A DNA stretch of 42,017 nucleotides from Clostridiales bacterium (GCA_004553545.1 SFLD01000021.1:1-42017), one strand, 5' to 3'. Positions 21,523 through 29,592 are shown, counted from the first letter of the stretch. Made by a program: numbers and translations. Notes: generated by a model not told the origin, from the sequence alone.

Positions 21523-22582
21523 AGCGGTACGCGCTCCCTTCCGTTTGCTCAAAGCGGTCTGCGAGACCCTCCGTCACCAGGACCCGGCCGTCCTCCGTCA
21601 CCAGGACCAGTTCAAAGTCATAGCCGGAGGTCCGCCAGAAGTCCAGGGCCTTCTCCTCCCCCAGGACGAAGAGGGCGGTAGAGAAGGCGTCGCACATGGC
21701 GCCGCTGCCGGGGGCGGGGATCTCGGAATCGTAGTCCGGGCCGTTGGCGGCGGCCACCACCGTGACGGAGGTGAGGCCGCTTTCGGCGGGATAGCCGGTC
21801 TTGGGGTCCAGGATGTGCTGGTAGCGGACGCCGTTTTCCTCAAAGTAGCGCTGGTAGCCGCCGGAGGTGACGGCGAAGGCGTCCGTCAGGGACAGGACCC
21901 CGGCGTAGGCGCTGGGGTCCTCCGGGTCCTGGACGGCCACCCGCCAGGGGCTGCCGTCGGCCTTCGTTCCCAGCACCAGGACGTTGCCGCCGAGATAGAC
22001 CATGGCCCGCTGGGCGCCGTTTCGCCGCAGGGCGGCCTCCACCCAGTCCGAGGCGTAGCCCTTGGCGATGCCGCCTAAGTCCACGGCCTGGCCGGGGGCC
22101 AGCTGGGCGGAGCCGTCCTCCCCGGGGGCGGGGACCGTCACCGTCAGGGCGGCGCTGTCCACCAGGGGGAGGAGGGCGGAGAGGGTCCCGGCGTCCGGGA
22201 CGCGGGGGCTGTCCGTGGTGAAGCCCCAGGCGTCCATCACCGGGGCGACGGTGGGGTCAAAGGCACTGTCCGTCGCGAGGCTGTAGTCCCTGGCCGCCGC
22301 CAGCAGGGCGGCGGTGGGGTATGAGAGGGGCGTCTCCCGCCCGTCCGCCCCGTTGAGGCGGGAGATCTCGCTCTCTCCGTCCGTCCGGGAGAGGAGGGCT
22401 TCCAGGGCCTCCACCGCGTCCCGGCCGGCGGTGACGGCGGCGGGGTCTGAGAGGCCGGGGGTCTCCAGCTGCATGACGGTATCCATGGCGAAAAACTCCG
22501 CCGAGGCATCCGCGGACAGCGTCTCGCCGCAGCCGGAGAGCAGCAGGCAGAGGGCAAGAAGGGGGAAGAGGGTCTTTCTCAT
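21482..22582 (-). CDS. apbE: FAD:protein FMN transferase, lipoprotein
   Basis: 366 residues from ATG 22582 (GAGGTG four bases upstream; a TTG 12 bases earlier is less likely). The N-terminus is a lipoprotein signal (LFPLLALCLLLSGCG), so the enzyme is attached to the outer face of the membrane, where it transfers FMN from FAD to a Thr of target proteins. Seen: FAMDTVMQL, DPTVAPVMDAWGF, DLGGIAKGYASD (the conserved Gly-rich substrate site), YLGGNVLVLG, HILDPKTGYP and the Asp-x3-Thr metal motif DAFSTALFVLG. Transcription probably starts from the TTGTGG-17-TATAAT promoter 55 bases upstream. No FMN-acceptor protein is encoded in the window. Confidence 0.95.
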   Translation of the reverse strand: MRKTLFPLLALCLLLSGCGETLSADASAEFFAMDTVMQLETPGLSDPAAVTAGRDAVEALEALLSRTDGESEISRLNGADGRETPLSYPTAALLAAARDYSLATDSAFDPTVAPVMDAWGFTTDSPRVPDAGTLSALLPLVDSAALTVTVPAPGEDGSAQLAPGQAVDLGGIAKGYASDWVEAALRRNGAQRAMVYLGGNVLVLGTKADGSPWRVAVQDPEDPSAYAGVLSLTDAFAVTSGGYQRYFEENGVRYQHILDPKTGYPAESGLTSVTVVAAANGPDYDSEIPAPGSGAMCDAFSTALFVLGEEKALDFWRTSGYDFELVLVTEDGRVLVTEGLADRFEQTEGSAYRYELIPRADEARPG

Positions 22583-22636
22583 GGGGCACCTCAAAGATCG
22601 GAAAGTAAACGCAGGGAAAGTAACTCAGAATAACTT

Positions 22637-22665
22637 ATTATACCACGTCCCCCGCCGCTCCACAA
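22637..22665 (-). promoter_or_regulatory. Promoter of the apbE operon
   Basis: Minus strand -35 TTGTGG (22660-22665), 17-bp spacer, perfect -10 TATAAT (22637-22642). Confidence 0.7.
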
Positions 22666-22698
22666 GGCGGAAAGCGCGGGAAATCCGCCGCTTTCCCG

Positions 22699-22715
22699 GC
22701 AAAGGGGGGAGGAAG
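22699..22715 (+). repeat. Left 17-bp direct repeat flanking the prophage
   Basis: GCAAAGGGGGGAGGAAG, identical to 29536-29552 in the same orientation. The match is exactly 17 bp; flanking bases differ on both sides. It looks like a target duplication or att core. Confidence 0.8.
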
Positions 22716-22742
22716 CGTGATTTGTCAATACCCAAGTGAACA
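22716..22742 (+). repeat. Left terminal inverted repeat of the prophage
   Basis: CGTGATTTGTCAATACCC followed by AAGTGAACA. It pairs imperfectly with the right end (29510-29536 read on the minus strand), sharing GTGA-TTT, an ACxCC-like core and AAGTGAACA. Confidence 0.6.
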
Positions 22743-22755
22743 AAATGTGAAATTT

Positions 22756-22966
22756 TTATTGGAGGGCGGCGAAGTGTTCCTGGAAGACTTCCTCAGCGGT
22801 ACGGTAGCCGAGAATCTTCCGGTGCATGGAGTTGATGGCCCTTGCCACGATATCACAGTCATTCTGCGTCCGATGGGCCAGAGATTCACCCTTACGGAAG
22901 TAGCGGCAGATCAGGCGGTGGGCGTTCTCATTGCTGCCCCGCTCCGAGGAGCGGAAGGGATGGCAA
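22756..22966 (-). pseudogene. IS30-family transposase, C-terminal remnant
   Basis: About 70 residues with the typical IS30 end: HPFRSSERGSNENAHRL (the SxERGxNEN block with the catalytic Glu), RYFRKG, and INSMHRKILGYRTAEEVF. The N-terminal three quarters, including both catalytic Asp residues, are missing. Upstream the frame continues into antisense-looking sequence because the remnant is joined at about 22966 to the Zot-like gene start. Since it lies at the very end of the element next to its inverted repeat, it was probably the phage's integrase. Confidence 0.85.
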
Positions 22967-23116
22967 TTGATAGGCCAGCTTCGTTTCATAGGTGGTCTTG
23001 CCAGCGCCCTTCTTGCCGAAGATAAAGTGGAACTTGTAGGGGTTGAGGTATTTCCGGGTAGCACGGTCGAAGATGAGGCCAGCCGCCAGGAAGCCCAGGA
23101 GGATATAGAGAAGCAT
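22967..23116 (-). pseudogene. Zot-like morphogenesis ATPase, N-terminal fragment
   Basis: From ATG 23116 about 50 residues read as an N-terminal membrane helix (MLLYILLGFLAAGLIF), then YKFHFIFGKKGAGKTTY with a Walker A motif GKKGAGKT, then KLAYQ. This is how Zot/pI assembly ATPases of Gram-positive filamentous phages begin. The gene then breaks at the junction to the IS30 remnant, so no functional ATPase remains. Confidence 0.7.
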
Positions 23117-23855
23117 ATGCCTTATTTTTTGTAAGAGTCTCCGTCTGGTAAGTAAGCCGTGCATAACGGCTAGGATAGGTGCAGCCATTGAAAATGACAT
23201 TGGAATCCGTAGGAAGATTACCGATGAGAGTACCCAGGTCCACGCCGACATTATCGGGGAGATCATCACCTTCGACCTGGACAAGGTTTCCGTTTTCATC
23301 CACCACCCAGATGGAGCCCGTAGGGCGATCTTCGGGCTTGTCCGCTACCCGGTTCGGTTGGTAGACGAAGGGTTTCATATTCTTGTCGGCCAGAAAGAAG
23401 CGGCCACCATTTCGGATGATATAGTAGTAATCCGCCTGCTGGGACACCGGGGGATATACCGTGCCGCCATTCTGTGCCGCAAGCTCCTGGAGCCGAGACA
23501 GGGGAACGGGAGTATACATACCAGAGGCGATCTGGACGGAGGACGCCGGGATCCAGCGGACAGAAGTTTCCTCCTGCTTTTCATCATCCGACATGGCATC
23601 ATCCTTGCCAACCTGGTAGACAAAGGGGGAGCCGCTATCTTTATCGGCCAGACAGATAAAACGGGAGTTCCATTCGCCAGACGTCATAATGCGGACTACC
23701 TTCCAATCGGATTGCGAAGGATGCTGCACAACCTCAGCCGTCAAGCTAGAAGAAGCATTGTTTACCATGTCTTTAAGCACATAAAGCGTCTGCTCTGAGA
23801 CATGCCAAGCGGCTACGCCAGCATCTGCGGCACACCAGCCATACCCATGCGTCAA
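23030..23855 (-). pseudogene. Probable inovirus structural or adsorption protein, 5'-truncated
   Basis: An open frame of about 270 residues with phage-structural character: Gly/Ser/Asn-rich stretches and three similar blocks around SRFICLADKDSGSPFVYQ and GRFFLADKNMKPFVYQ, an internal repeat of about 60-100 residues (FxCLADKDxxxPFVYQ). It starts at a poor TTG without an RBS, and a better upstream frame (VKELLLETETTVDAW) is one base out of phase, so a frameshift or junction near 23855 has removed the real start. It overlaps the start of the Zot-like gene. The position fits the minor coat/adsorption gene; no specific family is recognised. Confidence 0.5.
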
Positions 23856-23924
23856 CGGTTGTTTCAGTTTCCAAGAGAAGTTCTTTCACTTCCTCGCCAT
23901 CAACAGGCACGGGAAAATTGAATA

Positions 23925-24048
23925 CAATGGAGAGCCTGGGTGTGGAGGTCTATGACTCCGAAGGCAATATGCGTTCCCTCAACGATATTCTGGGGGCTTT
24001 GAATACCAGTATGAACGGGATGACTTCCGCTGAAAAGCAGAACATCCC
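23925..24048 (+). pseudogene. Tape-measure protein fragment, inverted relative to its neighbours
   Basis: On the plus strand this short stretch reads ESLGVEVYDSEGNMRSLN, then DILGALNTSMNGMTSAEKQ, the signature of siphophage tail tape-measure proteins (x-D-x-x-GNMRSLNDI..., GMTxxEK). About 40 residues are present without start or end context. The minus frame over the same bases forms only a meaningless tail on the portal gene. The fragment therefore comes from a tailed phage, not from an inovirus. Confidence 0.65.
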
Positions 24049-24049
24049 G

Positions 24050-25180
24050 CATGATACGTAGCACTATTTTCAGATGCTCCCATTCGGAGTCCTTGAAAGA
24101 GGTTTTGATATCCTTGGCTCTCGTTTCTGCTGAGGACCAGCCATCTCGCAACTCCACCGCCTGACCAGTTTCTGAAGTGCTCGTACCCCCGTTTCGATTC
24201 GGAACCCCGCAGATGGTAAGGATTGCCTGGTACAGATCATCCTTCAGGGTCTGCACATCCGCCTGACTCATAGGGGATGAGAGGTATTTGGCATCCGTGC
24301 CCTCCGGCAGACAGGGCATCTTCCATTCGTCCAACTTCTTATAGGCCTCCTCGTCCACCTGGGCGCCGAGAATAGCCAGGAAGCTGTTAATATACTGGGC
24401 CACATCGTCCAGTCGGTTGCTCTGCAGTGCGTTCAACGCATCTACCAGCGGCACCACCGGCTCAAAGATACAAAGATACCCAGATAATCCGCAGCAGGGT
24501 CCTCCACGATAGGGGATCATCCACAGAGGATTGACCTCCACAGAAGCATCGGAATGACCATACTTATACTTAAATACGGAGGCAGGGGTATAAATCGTGA
24601 ATACCACGGCGCCGTTTTTCTGCTTTGAGTATGCAACGTTCATTGGCGGACACTCATCCACGTCGCTGCTATACACGATAAAGGTGCGCCGTGGATCCGG
24701 AGCATAGACATTGAAGGGGGGCTCGTCACCGTCCTTCTGCCACGTCTGGTTGGGGAGGGCCATCTTATAGCTGGTGCCAGCGACCAACATCCATTTACCA
24801 AGGATGCTGTCACAGGCCGCCTTATTAGTGTCGGCCATGAAGCTGTTCAAGGCATTGATATCTGCTTCGATGGCATCGTCCGCTGTGCCATTCTGGGTTT
24901 TCTCCCGGCGCACATACTGAATGGGCTCGCCGAAGATATAGCCTTTATAGAAATTGGTGACTTCCAGGCACCGGGCCTCTCCGATTTTGAAGTTGATGTT
25001 CTCCTGGACTTCCTTCGTTTTATTCTCAATCGCAGTTTTGTTTCGATAGTAACTGTAAAGATCAATGATTTCATTGCGGTTGTCCAAATGAACCAAATAC
25101 GCCGCATTGACTTCTCTAACTACGTTTTCTGCTGTAATTTCTACTGCATCGGTAAAGATTTTGCGACGGCCATAGCTCAC
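24050..25180 (-). pseudogene. SPP1-type phage portal protein, C-terminally truncated
   Basis: From GTG 25180 (GAGGCGG upstream) about 375 residues match the SPP1 Gp6-like portal family. Visible are the N-terminal region with NRNEIIDLYSYYRNKT, NFYKGYIFGEPIQYVRR, the central WMLVAGTSYKM, FIVYSSDVDECPPMN, LVDALNALQSNRLDDVAQY and ELRDGWSSAETRAKD. Family members run about 450-500 residues; here homology ends near 24050, where the inverted tape-measure fragment begins, and the frame runs on to 23900 over unrelated sequence. A tailed-phage packaging gene has no role in a filamentous phage, so it is a passenger. Confidence 0.85.
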
Positions 25181-25380
25181 TGCAACCGCCTCGTTTCTGA
25201 TGCTATTTTACCATAATATTCTATCTATTCTCAATGCGGCTTGGCGCAATGTGTTGTGGTGGTGCAAGAAGTTGTGGAAAAACCATTTCTGTCATTCAGT
25301 ATTCATACTGTGTTGGAAAGTAATTCAGCACCTTAGAAAAACAAATAAGGTGGATATAACAGAGGAACTATCCGAGTGAG
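25181..25380. other. AT-rich gene-free stretch inside the prophage
   Basis: Between the portal gene start and the regulator fragment, 200 AT-rich bases with no open frame of note and no clear promoter or hairpin. Confidence 0.4.
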
Positions 25381-25525
25381 CTATGGGGCTATTTTCCGCC
25401 AGATGGTACTGCGCGAGATATTTAGACGCTTTGCTGCAGAAGTATGGTTCATGTTTTCCTCCTGCAAAACCTGTTGAATAATCCTCTTTTCAATATCTTC
25501 TAGTGTTCCTGAAAGATTGATATTT
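25381..25525 (-). pseudogene. C-terminal Fis-type HTH of a sigma-54 activator (fragment)
   Basis: Reading the minus strand from about 25525 to the stop at 25381 gives LEDIEKRIIQQVLQEEN, then MNHTSAAKRLNISRSTIWRKI, a textbook HTH_8/Fis domain ending a sigma-54-dependent regulator. The ATPase and sensory parts are missing. Its former neighbours were probably the aldolase and TRAP genes, since such activators often control organic-acid uptake operons (inference). Confidence 0.65.
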
Positions 25526-25526
25526 C

Positions 25527-26225
25527 AACCTGGTGACTCGCGTTGCTAATGAGGGACATATGGATTCCTTGGCCGTGGTTGATACCATGGGCGGACTGGC
25601 TCCGCATGCCTGTTCTTATCTGATTAGGCAAGTGAAGAAAGCCATTAATAAGCCGCTGGAAGTTCATTTTCATGATGACTTCGGCTGTGGCGCGGCCAAC
25701 ACGCTGATGGCGTTATCTGCCGGTGCGGAAGTTGCCCATACGACCATCACCGGTATCGGTGAGCGTGCTGGTAATGCGCCGTATGAGGATGTGGCACTGT
25801 CTTTGCTGACCATGTACGGTATTGACACTGGCTTGAAGTACGAAAAAATGTATAAATTGAGTGCCATGATGCGTGAGTTCAGCGGACATGTCATCCCTAG
25901 CAACCGTGGTATCGTTGGCCCCACACTGGCAGATATTGAGTCTGGTATAGTGGCTGACTGGTATGTCAATGCCAAGGACGGACATCTGTTGGAATTGTGC
26001 CCCTATCAGTACTCTCTAGTTGGACATCCCGATGTGCAGGTCGTTATCGGCAAGAACAGTGGTATTCCAACAGTAGATATCTATCTGGATCAACTGGGTC
26101 TGCAATGTAGCAATAAAGATCAAAAAATGGAAATGGTCAACATGATCAGGCAAAAGTCTTTTGAAAAGATGGGGTTGCTCACTGTTGGCGAATTTGCAGA
26201 CATTGCGCATAAAGTTTTGGATTAA
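25527..26225 (+). pseudogene. HMGL/DRE-TIM-type aldolase or lyase, N-terminally truncated
   Basis: About 230 residues, starting abruptly at the junction; a family member should have roughly 300-390. Seen: SLAVVDTMGGLAPHA, the metal ligands HFHDDFG (HxH), GIGERAGNAP, and VIPSNRGIVGP. The DRE motif at the N-terminus of the barrel, needed for catalysis, is missing. The sequence fits the isopropylmalate/homocitrate synthase and HMG-CoA lyase superfamily but not a precise enzyme. It lies 64 bases before a TRAP solute-binding gene, so the intact locus probably took up and cleaved an organic acid. Confidence 0.8.
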
Positions 26226-26289
26226 TGCACTACTTATTTGTCCCCAACTGCTGAGCGTCAGCAGAAAATAATAAAAAAGGAGAAAAAAG

Positions 26290-27306
26290 ATGAAAAAAGT
26301 TTTCACTCTGGCGATGACCTTGGTCATGGTACTGACCATGGTTGCCTGCGGCGGCGGCTCCACGCCAGAAACCCCCGATGATTCTGCTACAGAAGAGCCT
26401 ATCGTGATTCGTCTTGCACACTGCAACCCCGTGGGAGACCCCACCGACAAGGAAGCCGAAAAGTTCAAGGAACTGGCTGAAAAGTACACCAATGGCGCTG
26501 TTACGGTCGAAATCTATCCGAACGCGATTCTGGGTGACTGGACTGAGTTGCTGGAAGGTCTGAGCTTGGGCGTTTGCGAAATGATGATCGAAGGTTATGC
26601 TGACCTGGAGCGTTATACCTCGATCGCGGCGCTGGACGCAGTTCCGTTTGTCTATGAAGACTATGATCACTTCATAAATGTCTGGCACGGCGAGGTCGGC
26701 AAAGAAATGGCTGATGCCGTTCTGGAAGAGAGTGGCATCCGCATCTTCGGCGGTGCTTATCGCGGTGCCCGTATCGTTACCACCACCAAGCCGTTCAGCA
26801 CCGCTGATGAACTGGCAAATATTGGCCTGAAGATCCGCGTACCCCCCACTGAAATCTATGTTAAAACCTGGACTGCACTGAAGACCAACCCGACTCCGAT
26901 GAACCTGAACGAAGTCCTGACTGGTCTGCAGCAGGGCACTGTTGATGCACAGGAGAATTCCTGCATCATGAGCTACAACTATGGCTTCTATGATGTCTGC
27001 AAGTATGTTGTCAAGACCGAGCACGTGAACAGCGCTACCGTTTTTATGACTGCTGAGTCCTGGTTCTCTACTCTGCCTGCCAAAATCCAGGAGCAGTTGC
27101 TGAAGGCTGCCGAAGAGGCTTCTTTGTATACCTGTGAACTGGTCCGCGGCTTGGAGTCTGAGTACTATGACAAGTTTGAGGAGCAGGGCGTTACCATCAT
27201 CGATGCTGACAAGGCAAGCTTTGCTGAAGCAACCGCCAGCGTGGTAGAGGAAAACTATCCTGATCTGTTGCCTTGGGTCGAAAAGATCAAAGCTGCTGCA
27301 AATTGA
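26290..27306 (+). CDS. dctP: TRAP transporter solute-binding protein, DctP family
   Basis: 338 residues, full length. The signal ends in a lipobox (LTMVACGGG), so it is tethered outside the membrane. The body shows the DctP pattern: IRLAHCNPVGDPTDKEAEKFKELAEKYT, a GLSLGVCEMM block, the substrate-binding Arg region GGAYRGARIVTT, GLKIRVPPTEIYVKTWTAL and EVLTGLQQGTVDAQEN. The substrate is an organic acid by family, exact ligand unknown. Start ATG 26290 has AAAAAGGAGAAA. It is the only intact gene in the foreign insert, with plain GC content closer to 50%, unlike the chromosomal genes around the prophage. The partner membrane subunits are truncated (dctQ) or absent (dctM), so it cannot support transport here. 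Confidence 0.9.
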   Translation: MKKVFTLAMTLVMVLTMVACGGGSTPETPDDSATEEPIVIRLAHCNPVGDPTDKEAEKFKELAEKYTNGAVTVEIYPNAILGDWTELLEGLSLGVCEMMIEGYADLERYTSIAALDAVPFVYEDYDHFINVWHGEVGKEMADAVLEESGIRIFGGAYRGARIVTTTKPFSTADELANIGLKIRVPPTEIYVKTWTALKTNPTPMNLNEVLTGLQQGTVDAQENSCIMSYNYGFYDVCKYVVKTEHVNSATVFMTAESWFSTLPAKIQEQLLKAAEEASLYTCELVRGLESEYYDKFEEQGVTIIDADKASFAEATASVVEENYPDLLPWVEKIKAAAN

Positions 27307-27388
27307 TTTGGTAAGTAATTTATTTCTGTGGGAGCAGAGGCTGTGTTTGTATAAACGCAGCCCTGCTTTTTAGAAGGAGAAAAGGATA

Positions 27389-27719
27389 ATGCTACGAAAA
27401 ATTCTGAATGTAATTGATCGATGCATCGGATACCTTCTGGTAGTGCTGTTTGCTGTCACTGTGCTGACACTGTTTTTTCAGGTGATCATGCGCTACGTAT
27501 TCAGCACTTCTACAATTTGGGCCGAGGAACTGGCAATTTTCTCAATTATTTGGATGTGCTCATTGGGCTGTGCTTTGGCATTCCGCCGCTATAAGCACAT
27601 TACAATTACCACGATTGCCGATATGATTCCCTGGAAGATCCGAAGATTCATTGACATTGCATCTTACGTTTTAATCCTAGTATTTTTAGCATATGCGTTT
27701 TCCAATAGCTTTGCTTCCT
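27389..27719 (+). pseudogene. dctQ: TRAP transporter small permease (DctQ), C-terminally truncated
   Basis: From ATG 27389 (AGAAGGAGAAAAGG upstream) about 110 residues match DctQ: first membrane helix YLLVVLFAVTVLTLFFQVIMRYVF, the family motif STIWAEELAIFSIIWMCSLG, FRRYKHITIT and a third helix. Near 27719 homology stops in the third helix and the frame runs on over an inovirus gene on the other strand. The fourth helix is missing and DctM is absent, so the permease is broken at the prophage junction. Confidence 0.85.
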
Positions 27720-27860
27720 TCACTTTTTATCATTATCAGGATTGCAGGGAATCCAGCCACGCCAGATGGCGAAGAGAATCGCCCATCCGGCCAGGGAGCC
27801 GATGAAGACCGCAGCGCCGGAGAGCCAGGAAACCAGCCAGGTAAGAATACTCCAGAACAT
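27720..27860 (-). CDS. Small inovirus-type membrane protein (46 residues)
   Basis: ATG 27860 with AGAGG seven bases upstream, ending TGA at 27720. The product, MFWSILTWLVSWLSGAAVF and onward, is one long hydrophobic span of Trp-rich character followed by a short polar tail (CNPDNDKK). Size, position behind rep and lack of any enzyme motif fit a phage minor coat or assembly peptide. Its stop codon coincides with the junction to the truncated dctQ. It is intact and may still be expressed from the rep transcript. Confidence 0.55.
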   Translation of the reverse strand: MFWSILTWLVSWLSGAAVFIGSLAGWAILFAIWRGWIPCNPDNDKK

Positions 27861-27940
27861 AGCAAAACCTCTTTTGAAAGTGTAGATTCAAAGCAAGGGG
27901 AGAATGGTTGCCGCCCTCCTTCACGTCAGGCGGCCACCAT

Positions 27941-28987
27941 TCAGAATAGGCTAGGGTCAGCAACTTTTTCAGCATCCTCAACCCAGCGGAAGCGTTCCAG
28001 GTATGCCTTGACGCCGGGGTAGTCCTTACGGCCATCTGCCGTAAACTCAGATACCGTATGGATACGGCGGAAGAAGGCTTCCCGGCTCTCCCGGTCTACG
28101 TTGACATACTGTTCATCCGGGGGAATGTTGGTAATGAGGAAAACTTTGGTATAACAGGCTTGACGGTTGAAGTAGCGGCAGGGCAACAGCAGCGGATAGC
28201 CGTCCAGGTAGTTCAGCATATCACCGTGTTTCAGCCCACCACGGAACTCCTCGAAGATGATGACATCCTGACCGTCATAGGTATCAAATGGATGCTTGTA
28301 GTCCGTGACCCGGTAGCAGTTCTCATAGCCGAACTTCTCCATCACGGAGCGGGTCTTGCCGGAGCCGGTCTTACCAAAGATGTAGGTCACTTCCAGGGTC
28401 CGCCAGGTGGACTTGAAGAGGGAATCCCGATACATAGAGCGGACACGCCCCACTTTCTCCAAGTCCTTATAGGCGGAATGGACGGTGTCCACGATCTCCT
28501 CGTTGGATGCTCCGGCCTTTATCAGGTCTACGATGATATCAGCGTCCTTGCTTTTACCCTGATGCTCAGCGGGCATTTCGCCGCCTTCCTCAAAGGTATC
28601 GGAAAAATTGATTCCCTCATGCAAGTGACCGCTGGTGTCCTTATAGGAATACGAGCCGTCCGGCCGCTTATTAAACTTCGCTCCATCCTTCAGGCCATAG
28701 GCCCTATTTTCAACAGACTTGCCACGGGCAATCTCACGATGAAAAGTAGGGAATCGGGCATCAACCTGAGTATGGGTCAAAGGGTTTTCGCAGACAAAGA
28801 AGACATGAGTATGCAAAGTTGCACACTCATCACCCTCTTCGTCGCACATGCACCAGTAAACGAGACCGGGCAAATCAACAACTGCCGCCCGAATACGGAC
28901 ATGGTCAAAGCCGTGGTCAATCGGATTGTTAATGGTAATCAACCATTTGCGAGAACGAGCCAACCTCTCCACCCCATTGTTAATCAA
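27941..28987 (-). CDS. CRESS-type replication initiator (HUH nuclease plus SF3 helicase)
   Basis: About 348 residues. HUH nuclease motifs: KWLITINNP (motif I), TLHTHVFFV (motif II, HxH) and NRAYGLKDG (motif III, catalytic Tyr with Lys). The superfamily 3 helicase follows: Walker A GKTGSGKTRSV, Walker B VIIFEEFRGG, motif C FLITNIPP. This two-domain plan is shared with circoviruses and geminiviruses and occurs in plasmids and prophages of Firmicutes. The protein nicks one DNA strand at an origin to start rolling-circle replication. The start is uncertain: TTG 28987 follows a stop at once and has no good RBS, GTG 28972 is an alternative. A candidate origin lies 33 bases upstream. Confidence 0.9.
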   Translation of the reverse strand: MINNGVERLARSRKWLITINNPIDHGFDHVRIRAAVVDLPGLVYWCMCDEEGDECATLHTHVFFVCENPLTHTQVDARFPTFHREIARGKSVENRAYGLKDGAKFNKRPDGSYSYKDTSGHLHEGINFSDTFEEGGEMPAEHQGKSKDADIIVDLIKAGASNEEIVDTVHSAYKDLEKVGRVRSMYRDSLFKSTWRTLEVTYIFGKTGSGKTRSVMEKFGYENCYRVTDYKHPFDTYDGQDVIIFEEFRGGLKHGDMLNYLDGYPLLLPCRYFNRQACYTKVFLITNIPPDEQYVNVDRESREAFFRRIHTVSEFTADGRKDYPGVKAYLERFRWVEDAEKVADPSLF

Positions 28988-29019
28988 TTAGCAATGATGC
29001 ACACATGCACAGAAGTTCC

Positions 29020-29040
29020 GGGGGGTAATACTGGACCCCC
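29020..29040. other. Candidate CRESS-type replication origin stem-loop
   Basis: A five-to-six-base G stem and C stem (29020-29025, 29036-29040) enclose the loop TAATACTGGA. The loop begins like the TAATATTAC nonanucleotide cut by CRESS Rep proteins of eukaryotic viruses. It sits directly upstream of the Rep gene. Inference from motif and place; the last four bases differ from the viral sequence. Confidence 0.5.
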
Positions 29041-29079
29041 ACCTCCTCGCCGGGCTTACGCCCGGCGAGGAGGTGGGGG
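29036..29079. repeat. Perfect 20-bp palindrome next to the origin candidate
   Basis: Bases 29036-29055 pair perfectly with 29060-29079, loop TTAC. Its left arm starts with the C stem of the origin candidate, so the two hairpins exclude each other. In ssDNA phages such hairpins serve as second-strand origin, packaging signal or terminator; which one cannot be told. Confidence 0.7.
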
Positions 29080-29231
29080 CCTGGGAGAAGAGGTGAACGG
29101 AGAGGGAGACGGCGGGGGCAAGGGATTTTCCCGCAATGTGAGACAGAAATGCCGGTTACGGCAGCGGGGGCAGGACTTTGGGCCATAGGCAGAGCATGGG
29201 TACTCCACCTCAAGATGAGAGAGCCCCATAC

Positions 29232-29471
29232 TCAGCGGGCAAGCTCAAAGTCGATGACATAGCCACGGTTATCCCGGTCCACGTCATAGGTCTTGCCGAC
29301 CTGGATAGCGTCCAGGGGGAAGGTCTTCGCATCCAGCCAGATAGCCTCGACGGCCTGACCCTCGACACGATTCTTCTTGTGGGAAACATGAACGACCGTA
29401 TTGGAGTACGGATTGCCGGTCTTCTTGGAGGTCCCCTCCGCATGTTCCTTACCGATGACACAAACTTTCAT
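29232..29471 (-). CDS. Small inovirus-type protein, probable ssDNA-binding
   Basis: 79 residues from ATG 29471, with AGGAG nine bases upstream; first gene of the prophage. It is a small, beta-rich, charged protein (VCVIGKEHAEGTSKKTGNPY, VVHVSHKKNRVEG, IWLDAKTFPLDAIQVGKTYDVDRD). Size, position before rep and composition match the gene-V-like single-strand-binding proteins of Gram-positive inoviruses, which coat genomic ssDNA before export. No catalytic motif. Confidence 0.65.
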   Translation of the reverse strand: MKVCVIGKEHAEGTSKKTGNPYSNTVVHVSHKKNRVEGQAVEAIWLDAKTFPLDAIQVGKTYDVDRDNRGYVIDFELAR

Positions 29472-29509
29472 TTCGCTACACTCCTAATTGTAAAATTCAG
29501 GTTGGGAAC

Positions 29510-29536
29510 CTGTTCACTTAGGAGTATAAATTCACG
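29510..29536 (-). repeat. Right terminal inverted repeat of the prophage
   Basis: Read on the minus strand from 29536: CGTGAATTTATACTCC followed by TAAGTGAACA, the imperfect counterpart of 22716-22742. Confidence 0.6.
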
Positions 29537-29552
29537 CAAAGGGGGGAGGAAG
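29536..29552 (+). repeat. Right 17-bp direct repeat flanking the prophage
   Basis: GCAAAGGGGGGAGGAAG, identical to 22699-22715. It lies 12 bases before the -35 box of the next chromosomal promoter, so the prophage landed in the leader of that transcription unit. Confidence 0.8.
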
Positions 29553-29563
29553 AACGGAAAAGC

Positions 29564-29592
29564 TTGCAAAAACGAGGCGGGTCTGCTATAAT
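29564..29592 (+). promoter_or_regulatory. Promoter of the membrane-protein gene
   Basis: -35 TTGCAA (29564-29569), 17-bp spacer, perfect -10 TATAAT (29587-29592). It sits outside the prophage boundary and was not split by it. Confidence 0.8.

Larger units (their letters stand above)
22716..29535 (-). mobile_element. Degraded inovirus-like prophage with foreign gene fragments inside
   Basis: A 6.8-kb segment bounded by the 17-bp repeat. Its ends are imperfect inverted repeats: CGTGATTTGTCAAT... at the left and, read on the minus strand, GTGAATTTATACTCC... at the right, both leading into AAGTGAACA. Phage genes run on the minus strand: ssDNA-binding-like protein, CRESS-type Rep, a small membrane protein, a structural-type protein, a Zot-like start, and an IS30-type transposase tail at the extreme left. 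Between small protein and structural gene lie about 3.8 kb of unrelated fragments. IS30-like transposases are known integrases of some inoviruses. Internal deletions make it defective. Confidence 0.7.

Noticed and set aside
28980..29213. Minus-strand frame of 77 codons between the ssDNA-binding-like gene and rep
   Set aside because: It covers the origin hairpins, has no RBS and shows no protein-like pattern.
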